A stretch of DNA of 64,000 nucleotides from Chrysemys picta bellii (taxonomy: Eukaryota > Chordata > Testudines > Emydidae): NCBI RefSeq assembly GCF_011386835.1, contig NC_088795.1:107568434-107632433 (forward strand), read 5' to 3'. The notes under the pieces are model-generated. The model saw only the letters and a program-made list of their open reading frames with translations. It made no database searches and was not told where the DNA came from. The position numbers were made by a program, and so were the translations under genes. Shown here in pieces: positions 51,227-62,840 of this stretch (its first letter is position 1; each line of letters opens with the position of its first letter).

Positions 51227-53908
51227 ATGCAAGGCACTGCATTTAGCCGTATGGAATGGAAATCTATCAACCTCATGAAGAAACTTGCACAAATACAGAC
51301 AGATATCATCTTCCTTTCCAAATGCAAACAGATGGACATCATACCAAATGGACTGAAGGTGAAAAATCCATTGCTATCTACATACTGCACAGACCACAGT
51401 GAGAGATTATGCCATACGTTATCAAAGAAACTGAGGAACCACCTGATCAGCATCCTATACAGCAAACAGAAAAACATCAAGAAAGAGCTCTCCAACCTGG
51501 AGACTCTCATAAATAACCAACCCTCCACACAAACGGACTTTACTAAAATAAGACAGGAGATCTACATTACACACTTCACCGCTCTACAAAGGAAAAAGGA
51601 CCGTAAGCTGTCTAAAATCCTACCTGCCACATGGGGCCACAACAGGGGTACCCCTAACTCACCCAGCAATATCGTCAATTTATCCAGCTACACACTCAAC
51701 CCAGCAGAAGAGTCTGTCCTATCTCGGGGACTCTCCTTTTGCCCCAGCACCCCCACGAACATGATACAGTTCTGTGGTGATCTGGAAGCCTACTTTCGCC
51801 GCCTCCGACTCAAAGAATACTTTCATGATAACACTGAACAGCGCACTGATACACAGATACCCTCCCACCAACAACACAGGAAGAAGAACTCCACATGGAC
51901 TCCTCCTGAGGGTCGAAATGACAGTCTGGACCTATACATAGAATGCTTCCGCCGACGTGCACAGGCAGAAATTGTGGAAAAACAACATCACTTGCCTCAT
52001 AACCTAAGTCGTGCAGAACGCAATGCCATCCACAGCCTCAGAAACCACCCTGACATTATCATCAAAGAGGCTGATAAAGGAGGTGCTGTTGTCATCATGA
52101 ACAGGTCTGACTACCAGAAGGAGGCTGCCAGACAACTCTCCAATACCCAATTCTACAGGCCGCTTTCCTCAGATCCCACTGAGGAATACACTAAGAAACT
52201 ACACCATCTACTCAGGACACTCCCTACGCTAACACAGGAACAAATCAACATACCCTTAGAGCCCCGACCGGGGTTATTCTATCTACTACCTAAGATCCAC
52301 AAACCTGGAAATCCTGGACGCCCCATCATCTCGGGCATTGGCACTCTCACTGAAGGACTGTCTGGATATGTGGACTCCCTACTCAGACCCTACGCCACCA
52401 GCACTCCCAGCTATCTCCGTGACACCACAGATTTCCTGAGGAAACTACAATGCATTGGTGACCTCCCAGAAAACACCATCTTAGCCACCATGGATGTAGA
52501 GGCTCTCTACACTAACATCCCACATACAGATGGAATACAAGCTGTCAGGAACAGTATCCCTGATGATGACACAGCACAACTTATTGCTGAGCTCTGTGAC
52601 TTTATCCTCACGCACAATTATTTCAAATTTGGTGACAATATATACCTCCAGACCAGTGGCACCGCTATGGGCACCCGCATGGCCCCACAATATGCCAACA
52701 TTTTTATGGCTGACCTGGAACAACGCTTCCTCAGCTCCCGTCCACTCATGCCCCTTCTCTACCTACGCTATATTGATGACATCTTCATCATCTGGACCCA
52801 TGGGAAGGAGGCCCTGGAAGAATTCCACCATGCTTTCAACAGCTTCCACCCCACCATCAACCTCAGCCTGGACCAATCTACACGGGAGGTCCACTTCCTG
52901 GACACCACCGTACAAATAAGCGATGGCCACATTAACACCACCCTATACCGAAAACCCACCGACCGCTACGCCTACCTTCATGCCTCCAGCTTCCACCCCG
53001 GTCACACCACACGATCCATCGTCTATAGCCAAGCACTGAGGTACAATCGCATCTGCTCCAACCCCTCAGACAGAGACCAACACCTGCAAGATCTTCACCA
53101 AGCATTCTCAAAACTACGATACCCACACAAGGAAATAAAGAAACAAATCAACAGAGCCAGACGTGTACCCAGAAGCCTCCTGCTACAAGACAGGCCCAGA
53201 AGAGAAACCAACAGAACTCCACTGGCCATCACCTACAGTCCTCAGCTTAAACCTCTCCAACGCATCATCAGTGATCTACAACCCATCCTGGACAATGATC
53301 CCTCACTTTCACAGACCTTGGGAGGCAGGCCAGTCCTCGCCCACAGACAACCTGCCAACCTTAAGCATATTCTCACCAGCAACCACGCACCGCACCATAA
53401 CAACTCTAACTCAGGAACCAACCCATGCAACAAACCTCGATGCCAACTCTGCCCACATATCTACACCAGCAACACCATTACTGGACCTAACCAGATCAGC
53501 TACAACATCACCGGCTCATTCACCTGCACGTCCACTAATGTTATATATGCCATCATATGCCAGCAATGCCCCTCTGCTATGTACATTGGCCAAACTGGAC
53601 AGTCACTACGCAAGAGGATAAATGGACACAAGTCAGATATCAGGAATGGCAATATACAAAAACCTGTAGGAGAACACTTCAACCTCCCTGGCCACACAAT
53701 AGCAGATGTAAAGGTTGCCATCTTACAGCAAAAAAACTTCAGGACCAGACTCCAAAGAGAAACTGCTGAGCTCCAGTTCATTTGCAAATTTGACACCATC
53801 AGATCAGGATTAAACAAAGACTGTGAATGGCTATCCAACTACAGAAACAGTTTCTCCTCCCTTGGTGTTCACACCTCAACTGCTAGCAGAGCACCTCACC
53901 CTCCCTGA
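51227..53908 (+). CDS. Penelope-like reverse transcriptase / GIY-YIG endonuclease, intact
   Basis: 893 residues without interruption. ATG 51227 has A at -3 and lies six bases after the upstream pLTR. The N-terminal third is basic and helical. The RT domain spans roughly 340-640, with FYLLPKIHKPG, ATMDVEALYTNIP (Asp at 423), TSGTAMGTRMAPQYANIFM (476-494) and the catalytic LRYIDDIFIIW (YIDD at 515-518). A cysteine cluster CNKPRCQLC (734-742) precedes the C-terminal GIY-YIG endonuclease. That domain has VIYAI (772-776), MYIGQTG (785-791) and LRKRINGHK with its Arg and His. The combination RT + Cys cluster + GIY-YIG is that of vertebrate Penelope/Neptune-type elements. The protein reverse-transcribes its own RNA and nicks the target. 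All catalytic motifs are present. Confidence 0.95.
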   Translation: MQGTAFSRMEWKSINLMKKLAQIQTDIIFLSKCKQMDIIPNGLKVKNPLLSTYCTDHSERLCHTLSKKLRNHLISILYSKQKNIKKELSNLETLINNQPSTQTDFTKIRQEIYITHFTALQRKKDRKLSKILPATWGHNRGTPNSPSNIVNLSSYTLNPAEESVLSRGLSFCPSTPTNMIQFCGDLEAYFRRLRLKEYFHDNTEQRTDTQIPSHQQHRKKNSTWTPPEGRNDSLDLYIECFRRRAQAEIVEKQHHLPHNLSRAERNAIHSLRNHPDIIIKEADKGGAVVIMNRSDYQKEAARQLSNTQFYRPLSSDPTEEYTKKLHHLLRTLPTLTQEQINIPLEPRPGLFYLLPKIHKPGNPGRPIISGIGTLTEGLSGYVDSLLRPYATSTPSYLRDTTDFLRKLQCIGDLPENTILATMDVEALYTNIPHTDGIQAVRNSIPDDDTAQLIAELCDFILTHNYFKFGDNIYLQTSGTAMGTRMAPQYANIFMADLEQRFLSSRPLMPLLYLRYIDDIFIIWTHGKEALEEFHHAFNSFHPTINLSLDQSTREVHFLDTTVQISDGHINTTLYRKPTDRYAYLHASSFHPGHTTRSIVYSQALRYNRICSNPSDRDQHLQDLHQAFSKLRYPHKEIKKQINRARRVPRSLLLQDRPRRETNRTPLAITYSPQLKPLQRIISDLQPILDNDPSLSQTLGGRPVLAHRQPANLKHILTSNHAPHHNNSNSGTNPCNKPRCQLCPHIYTSNTITGPNQISYNITGSFTCTSTNVIYAIICQQCPSAMYIGQTGQSLRKRINGHKSDIRNGNIQKPVGEHFNLPGHTIADVKVAILQQKNFRTRLQRETAELQFICKFDTIRSGLNKDCEWLSNYRNSFSSLGVHTSTASRAPHPP

Positions 53909-54101
53909 TTGAACTAACCTCGTTATCTCCACACTGATATATACCTGCCTCTAGAGATTTCCATTACTTGCATCTGAAGAAGTGAGGTTCTTACCCACGA
54001 AAGCTTATGCTCCCAATACTTCTGTTAGTCTCAAAGGTGCCACAGGACCCTCTGTTGCTTTTTACAGATTCAGACTAACACGGCTACCCCTCTGATACTT
54101 G
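53476..54101 (+). repeat. Downstream pLTR of the Penelope-like element
   Basis: 626 bp identical to 50596-51221. It includes the C-terminal coding part of the intact frame (to 53908) and about 190 bp of 3' untranslated end. The last shared base is G at 54101. Confidence 0.93.
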
Positions 54102-55562
54102 TACCCACAGTGATTTCCAAAATCAGATCAATGCCTTGCTCCCAAAGAAAAATACTGAATTTGGCAAAGTGTTTTAAAATAATCACTTAAACCTAAGTGA
54201 GCTAAAATAAAGTGTTTGGGACCATTTATTATAGCAACATGAATTATTAATACAATAGATGAGTAAAGCAAAACCAGCTTGTGATACAAAACTAGAAAGA
54301 GAAAACTGATAATTGTACACTTTAAAGTAACATTCCCGTATAATACACAAAAAATAGCTGCAAAGTTATAGTATTGCACATAAGTGCTATTGTAATTAAA
54401 GGTTGCCACAAAACAAACACAGAAACTGCCGTACTGGATCAGATAGTACTCCATCTAGTCCAGTGTACTGTCTTCGACAGGGGCCAGTCCAAAATATTTT
54501 TGAAGGAGGTAAAGAAACTATGCAGAAGGCAGTTATGGAAAAAACCTTCCCACGGGGAAAGAGTCTTCCTAACCCTCATTAAAAAAGTCGTCTCAGATCC
54601 TGAAGCGTGAGAATTTCTATCGCTTCCAAATCTTTTCTTTTATATGTAATCCCTATTTTAACAATGCTGATTATTCTTGTTATCCATATAAATAATGAAC
54701 CAGTTGTACAATGTTCTCTGAAGTACCAACAAATAACTTGTGATGTAGACACTACGTAAAAGTTTTCATGAGAAATCATTCTGAAAGCAAGCTTTGTGTA
54801 ATTAGGGATTACAGTTTTCAATTTAAATTGAAAGCTACCGAAGAGAAAACATTTTCAGTAAAAGATTTTTTTAAAATATAAACTAAGGAACAAACATGGC
54901 AATTAAAAAAAATTAAGCTGTTTTTTGATACTTGTTTATTTTGTCCACCATAAATTAAACTTCCTGTTCACTCTCAGCACCAGTACAAGTACTTGCCAAC
55001 TGCATACTAGTATTGAGGGTATCTGAATAATTTGCCATTCAGTAAGCAATGTCTATATTATTGCCCCAAGGTGAATTAAGTCACTGTTTGGGGCTTGTGA
55101 TATAACTTATTTCAAATCAAAACAATGCAATTAATTTTAAAAAGCTTGTCTTAGAAAAAAATAGCTGCTTACAAGAAAAACTAGCCAAAAGAAAACACCT
55201 TAAATAAAATCAGTAACAACTGAAACAAAAAAAAAAACCATGAGAAAGTCCTGAAAATTAAAAAAAATCTTAGTATGAAAAATATGTGATTACAAGTATA
55301 CTGACTAGAGATTAGAAAAGTTTGTTAATTACGCTATGATACTGTAATATAGTTAATGGTGAACTGCAAAGAAAAGCATGCTTGTACCTTTCACTACTTT
55401 TTATGTTGTTTATAAAGACAGCCTCAAAGTCTTGATGAATTTATTGTAAAAATGCAGTAAAACATGGGCATGTTATGTTCCAGCTTCTCTCTTTTTGCTG
55501 GGGGGGCTTCAGCGATTTTTCAGAAGACATGAATGGTTTCATTTTAAATAAATACTCATTAT
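54102..55562. other. Upstream intron with a possible antisense CR1-related tail
   Basis: 54425-54600 resembles, in antisense, a CR1-type 3' end (TACTGGATCAGATAGTACTC, CATCTAGTCCAGTGTACTGT), but diverges afterwards. The rest is AT-rich with nothing recognised. Confidence 0.4.
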
Positions 55563-55653
55563 GGGCCTGATTTTTCAGAAGTGCTCAGCACCCACAACTC
55601 CACTTGAAATCAGTGCAAACTGCGGGCGCTCAGCATCTCTGAAAAATCAGGCC
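55563..55653. repeat. Short palindromic MITE-like repeat
   Basis: About 91 bp with arms GGCCTGATTTTTCAGAAGTG at the left and, from the right, GGCCTGATTTTTCAGAGATG, continuing into GCTCAGCACCCACA / GCTGAGCGCCCGCA. It forms an almost complete hairpin. It resembles an old sauropsid fold-back repeat; family not named here. Confidence 0.75.
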
Positions 55654-56441
55654 ATAAGCCTGTATATAGACAGTGATAATTTATTAGCTATTGAGCACCA
55701 AAACTAGTAACAAGACTGGAATGCAACCGAACAGGTACTTTTAACTTTATCCAAAAATGCATCCTGACTGCAGCAGTTTACCAGGGATAGCCTGTTGGAG
55801 ATACCACTCTTGGTGAGCAGATTAGTTTGTGGAGTATGTGGAGAAATTATCACATTGGCACAGCTACTGCAATGCTGGAAAATCATCACAACTCATATGC
55901 TGCAATAAGTGCACAGACTTGGGACCAATTTCTCATTCCCGTCCCATCCCAGCCCACGTTTAGTAAACAAATTATTTTAACAAGAAAAAAAGAACAGGGT
56001 AAAAAAAAAGAACAGGAAACATTTTGCTCTCTATCACCATCTATGTCTTCTTGATTCTAGACAAGATTATTTATCACATTCTGAGTAGCGTGACCTTCTT
56101 AGTCTAAATCACCCACTCAAAGTTTGCTGCAAACGGGAGGAAAGCAAATATATATAACCCTTTCATTCTCTGGAAGACCATAGTCAAGGCCATTTTTCAG
56201 TATGATCACCAAAAAAACTGCTGTAAAAATGCAGGAAAACTACAGGAAAATACATCTAAGTACCTTATAACATTATGTTAATTTGGTGATAACTGACACT
56301 GTGGATGGACATATGTAACTGGTATGTTAAAGCTATTTTCTAAACAATCAGCACCTAGTTTGGCAGTCTCTGCAGAGGGGCAGGGCACTAAATGAACATG
56401 GAGGCAGATGTTCAGTACTGGGCCTATTTCCACCTAGAGAT
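55654..56441. other. Upstream intron, no feature recognised
   Basis: Nothing recognised. Confidence 0.4.
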
Positions 56442-56449
56442 AGTGCCCC

Positions 56450-57081
56450 CAGGGCTGCCAACTTTCTATTTGCAGAAAACCAAACACCCTTGCCCACAGC
56501 CACCCACACCCACACTCCATCCCCCTCCCTCACTCGCTCGCTCATTTTCACGGGGCTGGGGCAGGGGGTTGGGGTGCAGGCTCTGGGGTGGGATTGGAGA
56601 TGAGGGGTTCGGGATGCAGGAGGGGGCTCCAGGCTGGAATGGGGGATTGGGATGTGGGAGGGGGTGCACAATGCTGGCTCCGGGTAGCGCTCACCTAAGG
56701 TGGCTCCTGGAAGCAGTGACATCTCCCTCTGTCTCCTAGGCGGAGGCGTGGCCAGGCGGCTCCTCAGCATGCGCTGCCCCTACCTGAAGGCACCGCCCCT
56801 GCAGCTCCCATTGGCCATAGTTCCTGGCCAATGGGAACTACAGAGCTGGTGCTTGGGGTGGGGGCAGCACACACAGCTCCTGTGGCTGCCCCTCTGCCTA
56901 GAAGGCAGAGGGAGATGCCGGCAGCTTCCTGGGAGCTGTGCAGAGCCGTGAAGGCACCCAGCCTGCCCTGTTGCGCCTGGCCAACCAGACTTAACAGCCC
57001 GGTCAGCAGTGCTGACTGTAGCCACCAGGATCACTTTTGGACTGGGCGCTCTGGTTGAAAACCGGAAGCCTGGCAACCTTA
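56450..57081. mobile_element. hAT-type non-autonomous element, 632 bp
   Basis: Flanked by AGTGCCCC (56442-56449) and AGTGTCCC (57082-57089), an 8-bp duplication with one change. Ends: CAGGGCTGCCAACTTTCT on the left and, from the right, TAAGGTTGCCAGGCTTCC. The interior is GC-rich. Open frames on both strands there reflect composition and are not gene-like. Confidence 0.78.
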
Positions 57082-57089
57082 AGTGTCCC

Positions 57090-60000
57090 CCAGAAAAAGG
57101 CATGGGATAAAAATCCACACACTGACTTGACACTGGGAAGTGGAGAGCTAGGAGAGTGGAGATCCAAGACATCAATTTATGCAGAATCAATTTCATTTTA
57201 AAAAATGAAGTTTCTAGGCTCCTATGATTGTGATAACCTTCTGAACATGGACCAAATATAAACCAATCGAATGCCACATTCTTGAGTCTGAAGACAGAGC
57301 CAGCACGTCTGCCACAGCTCATAGCTTTCTCAAGCAGCTGAAGAGTGAAAGAAACAAGTCTCTGATCAGTCTTTTTGCTGCTATTCAGAAGCTTGTGTGA
57401 TGCAAACTGTCAAGAATATCTACATATCTATTTCATGATGATGCTTTAAAAATTACGGTGCAGCCACAGCGGGAGACACTGGAATTACCCAGTAGGAAGG
57501 CTCAAGATCCCCGTGAACGCATACATACAAAGCAACCAACAGTCTTTGTAAAAAGCTAAAAATTTCTAAGAAACCCAATGAGCATGTGGTCAAGTACACT
57601 GAGATCCTGCAAGCCTGTATTCTCACATTATTTTTAGTCTAATCACTCTTTGGATGCCTTGCACAGATCTGGTTGGTTTTCAGTCAATACTGATTCCAAA
57701 CCGCAATACTCAGGGGACAGAAGAAACTAACTGTAATATAGTATAGAACGAGATAGAAAGTAGAGCTTCAGGTATATACTCCTCTTGGTTCACATGGTGT
57801 CTATATACACACGCAGACACACACACGAGAGACTATAGTATAAAGAAACAGTCTAAGGAATACAAAATCTCCCAGTTCTATCCATGGAGGTACCAGCTCT
57901 TTCTGCTTTATTCTTAAGGGGGGAAAAAGGAGATGCCAAGTCAGTTAAAGAAAAACATAAAAACTTCTGGTTCAGAGTCTTCCCCTACAGTACTTTAATT
58001 CACTGCAAGGTAATGCTCTCCTGATTCTAAACACTTACAATAAACCACTTGGGCCTTCACAAAATTAAAGAGTGCTACTCTTTATAAAATCTACAATGTT
58101 TTTGTGCTTTGCTGCTACAGAGCCAGCAGAGGGAGCAGAAGTTAACAAATTATATTCCCAGGACTCTGCTGAAAACATGGACAATGCAAACACACAAACA
58201 AGAAAATAAGCAGGAAAGCCAGATTAATTTCCAATTCCATTACAAACACAGGAAACAAATCTTAAAAATGAGTAAAAATGTGTAGGGAAAAAATTCTAGC
58301 TTTTTTTGAGAGGCTATTACAAATTAGGAGTACTTGTCAGCATCCTTTTACAAAGGAAATAGCATACCAGCACAGAGAAGACTTTTAAACAGAATACTTA
58401 AATTTATTTACCTCTCACGTTTTCACTTTAAATAAGTGTTCTTATTGTTTGTTAACTATATAGATCTAAATAAGGGCTTTGCTGTCGCATGCAAATCCCT
58501 CTTACTTTGATCCTCCATAATATTGTCCCCATATTGATTGTGAGATATAATGACCTCCATAGCAAAAGTATCTTAAACACAGGATTGTCACATAAATGCA
58601 CAATGAAACCTGGAGTAGTATTCAGCCTAGGAAGAAGGAAGTTCTTAACATACAAGTACCTTCACTACCACCAACAGAACAAAACATACTGGGAAAATAC
58701 ATTTCTTTTCTTTAAAAGTATTCTTGTTTCCAAGTTGGCTCCAGTATGGAAGTTCTCCTTTGACAGAGGGAGAGACTGGTATCATAAAAAAAAGGCTGAG
58801 ATAGATAGGTAGATATTTTTGTTCCTTTCTATGGTGGCCGGAAGAGGTTAAGAAAATAACTCTAAATAGGAGGTAAAAAGAGTAAGGTCTAACAGACCAA
58901 ACATCATCTTAGCCAATATAATTGCTCACCAGAGATAGAGCCTTTTAAGATCATGAAGTTGAGATGGGAAAAAAAGGAACTGACAACTCACAAAAAAATT
59001 CAATATTAAAACCAAAGAAACAGCACACTGGACCCTGAAGCTAAAACCCATAAAAATGTAACATCTAGAAAGCATGTCAGTGTTTACAGTATCCCTTTAA
59101 AGAATTGGTTCTAAGTATGCCTCATACTAAAATAAGGTACTATATTTAGAGATAGTACAAGATGTTTTACTAGAAAGTGTAAATGTCTGTGAAAACAGTG
59201 TGAAATATATCTTAAGGAACGTGCAGATCCTATTATTTTGAAAGACCACACGGATATGGTCCGAGACAAAATTTCCTTCTCTAAGTCTGGCCTGTTCCAC
59301 ATAAAATACTGTTACCAGGTCACTAATTAATTTTATAGCATTTATAAAAGCTCCTGTTCTGATCAGGTAGCATAATGGAGTAACTTTGTAACTTTTCAAC
59401 CTCTGGAGACCTGAGTTAAACTTTAAGTGGATGTTTCATTGTAGCACTGAACTCCAACAATGTTGTAAGTAGCAGTCTGCCAAGTGCCTCTTGAGCTAGC
59501 CCTAGCCCTCTCCCTCTCCCTCATTAGCATCACAAATACAACTTTCCTCAAAAATGTTCTCATAAATTAAAAATGCCACTAACGTTTAACCTCAACTACA
59601 ACATGGAGTTCAGAGCCCAGAACATCCAAGTTCTAGTCCTGCCCCAACTTGCTGTGTGGCCTTAAGCAGTGGGATAAGAATACTATTTCACTGGAATGCC
59701 AAATACTGATTAATGTTACAGCACTGGGTAGCACTATCCAGGGCTTTGAAAGTAGGAAGTGCTACACAATTGCTCCTCACAACTTTTGGTGCAGAAGATG
59801 AAAGAGAAACTCAGGAAAGCACTTCTTTCAAAGGAGATGCACTGGCATGTAAAAAACTTGTATCCAGAAGGCAACTCCCACAAAACACCTGATGTGTACG
59901 GTAGCTGTGAGCAATATTTAAATACTTAGGATTATTTCATTTCCAAATGTCTATTCCATGCAACCAAAAATTTATATTACAAGTCAAAAATGAGGGGAAA

Positions 60001-61755
60001 TAGGTATATTAGCTGATTAATCAGAATTAAGTAAACTAGGCAATAGCTATTAATGTCAGCAATTTGAATCCATTAGTGTCTGAACCATAAGTGCAGACAT
60101 AAGCAGGACTGTAACAAACAAGCTCAGCTGGCAGGGTATTTCATCAGGAGCATTTACCTGTCATGGGCAAAAGCCGTAGTGTTTATAATCAAGTCAGGAG
60201 ACACATAATGGGTAGCACAGATAATTGTTTTACAAATACCCCTATAAAACATACCTTACAAAACTGGGGGAAAGGAGAGGGGGGCTTAAAGACATGAGTT
60301 TGAAATTACACACAGAAAACAAAAAAAAACAAAAACATTAAGTCTAATGATGAAGTTCAGTGCAAACAACATCTTTTCTGAAGAGCAGAGATGAAAAATC
60401 TTTTCATTTACAGTTCTTAAATTCTCAGAAAACATGCAGCAGGTTACTTTGCAAAAAAAAAAAAAAAAAAAAAAAAAAATCCAGAGATCAGAGTCCAATC
60501 TTAAAAGAATGTCATTCTTTCATCTTAATACTTTAGCACATCAAAAGAGACTTATAATCTTACATGAACATGATTACAGCAAAAAACACCAGCACTTTAA
60601 TGCAATGCAGTAAATTTGTGGAAAGAGTTCATTGCATTGGGTGGAAAATAATTCATGCATTTTAATTTTTAAAAGTCAAGGAGTGAACATTTTAAAAGAA
60701 TGTTCTTAAGCACTGTACTGTAAAATGGAACACAAGCCCTGTTAAAAAACTATGCACAACAAGTTAATGCCACAATACTAACCCCTCTTAAACAGTGAAG
60801 TAAATCTGTCTACCACACTTTAGAAAAATTCTGTGTTTAAAAAATTTTTATTGACACACTAGATCATTTTATTGTTGGACCATGAGAACTTTGGGTCAGA
60901 TGTGCAGAGAAAGGGAACAGAAAAAAAAAATGAAGAGTCCACTGAAATATAGAAAATAAGGGATTTAAAGTTAAGATCATGTAAGAATCATGTTAATTTA
61001 AACTTACCACATTCCAATGGCAAATTTCTTATGAAACAAAACACCTTCTTGGTAATCCCTCTTTAAGACAGAAAGACTTGTAATTTAAACCCTTAACTGA
61101 AATCTACCAGTTCTAGTCCCAATTTGGGCTGAACTCCTAACTCAAACTAAGTTTCTCAAGAGTGGAATAGGGTCCTAAAGATAAACTAGGCCCTGAACTA
61201 AGCTAATTCCCAGTCTGACCTATGCCACACTTCCAAACTAAAGAAAGTTTCTGAGCTACAATAAACTCCCATGTTAGAATAAGCTCAAATAAACTTCTGA
61301 CCAAACTTTGCAATCTTTTATCTGCAGTCCTATAAATTATAGCCCATCAGGCCCTCCACTGATGCAAAATGAAGTCTCAGCTAGCATCAAACACTGCAGC
61401 TCCTCCCAGATCCAAAAAACACCACCATCAAAATATTGACCCAAAATACATTTACCTAAATTTTTATTCTTTCAACATATGAGCAATTAGAAAGAGGAAA
61501 GGAGAAGCCAACCCTGCAAGGTATATGCCTTGCAGTTGGGTTGCATATGTGGTTAAGAACTGAGCAATATTCAAAGAGGGATTGAACATTTATATGGTTA
61601 AAAATAGCATAAATTATAACAACTCTGGCTAACAAATTTTGGAAGGGACATGAAATTTCATACATCAAGTCTTAAACCAATCTAACTATTGGGAATTAGA
61701 ATCTTGTTACTAGGGAAGTTCTGAAGCATCTGGTGTTGACTAAACTGACTTCTGG
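57090..61755. other. Upstream intron, no clear feature
   Basis: 4.7 kb without recognised gene or classified repeat. A 27-base A run lies at 60453-60479. CA/GA-rich short tract near 57808-57830. Confidence 0.4.
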
Positions 61756-61930
61756 TATCATAGAATCTCAGGGTTTGAAGGGTCCTCAGGAGGTTATCTA
61801 GTCCAACCCCCTGCTCAAAGCGGGACCAATCCCCAGATTTTTGCCCCAGATCCCTAAATGGCCCCCTCAAGGATTGAACTCACAACACTGGGTTTAGCAG
61901 GCCAATGCTCAAACCACTGAGCTATTCCCC
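61756..61930 (-). mobile_element. tRNA-derived SINE with CR1 tail, antisense copy
   Basis: Reverse-strand copy of the SINE at 36269-36447. The CR1 tail comes first on + (TCATAGAATCTCAGGGTTTG, TCTAGTCCAACCCCCTGCTC), then the B box complement GGATTGAAC and the A box complement CCACTGAGCTA. It ends in a C run at the SINE's 5' edge. Confidence 0.9.
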
Positions 61931-62840
61931 CCCCCCCCCCCAATGATGATCCAGTTATGGCAATTCCCACGTCCTCATGTACCTTCCCATTTCCCCTCAT
62001 GACTCATTAAGAAGTTTTAATGTAAGGAATAAACTTAACCACTATAACCCTATCATAAACCTGCCTCCATACACTGACAGGCTACTCCCATACTGAGCTA
62101 CTCCAATCTGACAAATTATGCTGTTTCTTTAATGGCAATAAAGAGAACAGAATTACTGATTTTAAAGGTTCATTAACTAAAATACTAGAAACAGCTAGGT
62201 TGTGGTAAATGTTATAACTAACAGATTACCAAGGAAGAGTAAACAACCAAAAAAACCCAGTACATTATACAGCTCACACAAAGAAGGGAACATGAACTGG
62301 ACTCTCCAACCACAAAACCCCAGACTTCATCCTGTTGGGGTTCCCCACAGACCTCTTCCACTTGGTTCCCCAAGAACTCAGTTTGACACCAATCTCATCA
62401 CTCAGGTTCCTTTATTTGGCATACAGCAAAGCTACGCGGAGTCAATCCGATTCAAGCATAGCAGGTGGGTATAGGGTGTACCACACATAGCAAACTTCCT
62501 CCTTTATATATGTTCACACATTATATTGTGATTACAAATTGCACTACACATTTTGGGATTGGCTTGGTCACTTTGTAGAAATCAATTCTTGTACAGCATG
62601 CACTGTCCATGCACAGCTTATTCTTTACCTCATTTTATGTTCCAGGCTTATCTATTTCATTGTTATCTTGGTTCCTTGGGTATTTTATCTAAGCTAGTAC
62701 ACGCAGTCTGTTTCCAGCCTGCTGATCTATTTACTTCCCTAATCCTCTCCCCCAAGAAATGAGACCTCACCCATTTCCAATTACTCATGTCAAGCCAGGC
62801 CTACATTTCATTTTTTTTTTTAATCTACATACATACAGAC
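61931..62840. other. Upstream intron, no feature recognised
   Basis: Nothing recognised between the antisense SINE and the second Penelope-like copy. A T run precedes the Penelope match. Confidence 0.4.

Larger units (their letters stand above)
50538..54101 (+). mobile_element. Full-length Penelope-like retroelement with pLTRs
   Basis: A 3,564-bp insertion in the upstream STIM2 intron, antisense to the gene. Order: a 59-bp inverted fragment (50538-50596); a 626-bp 5'-truncated copy of the element's end (50596-51221); then a full unit (51222-54101) whose end is the identical 626 bp. This head-to-tail arrangement with pseudo-LTRs is characteristic of Penelope-like elements. The open reading frame is intact. 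A target duplication is not obvious: CAGTACAAAA precedes and GTACCCACAG follows. Confidence 0.93.

Noticed and set aside
56348..57322. Several overlapping open frames of 67-180 codons
   Set aside because: They lie in a C/G-rich hAT-type non-autonomous element and its flanks; frames are open on both strands because of composition, with no domain.
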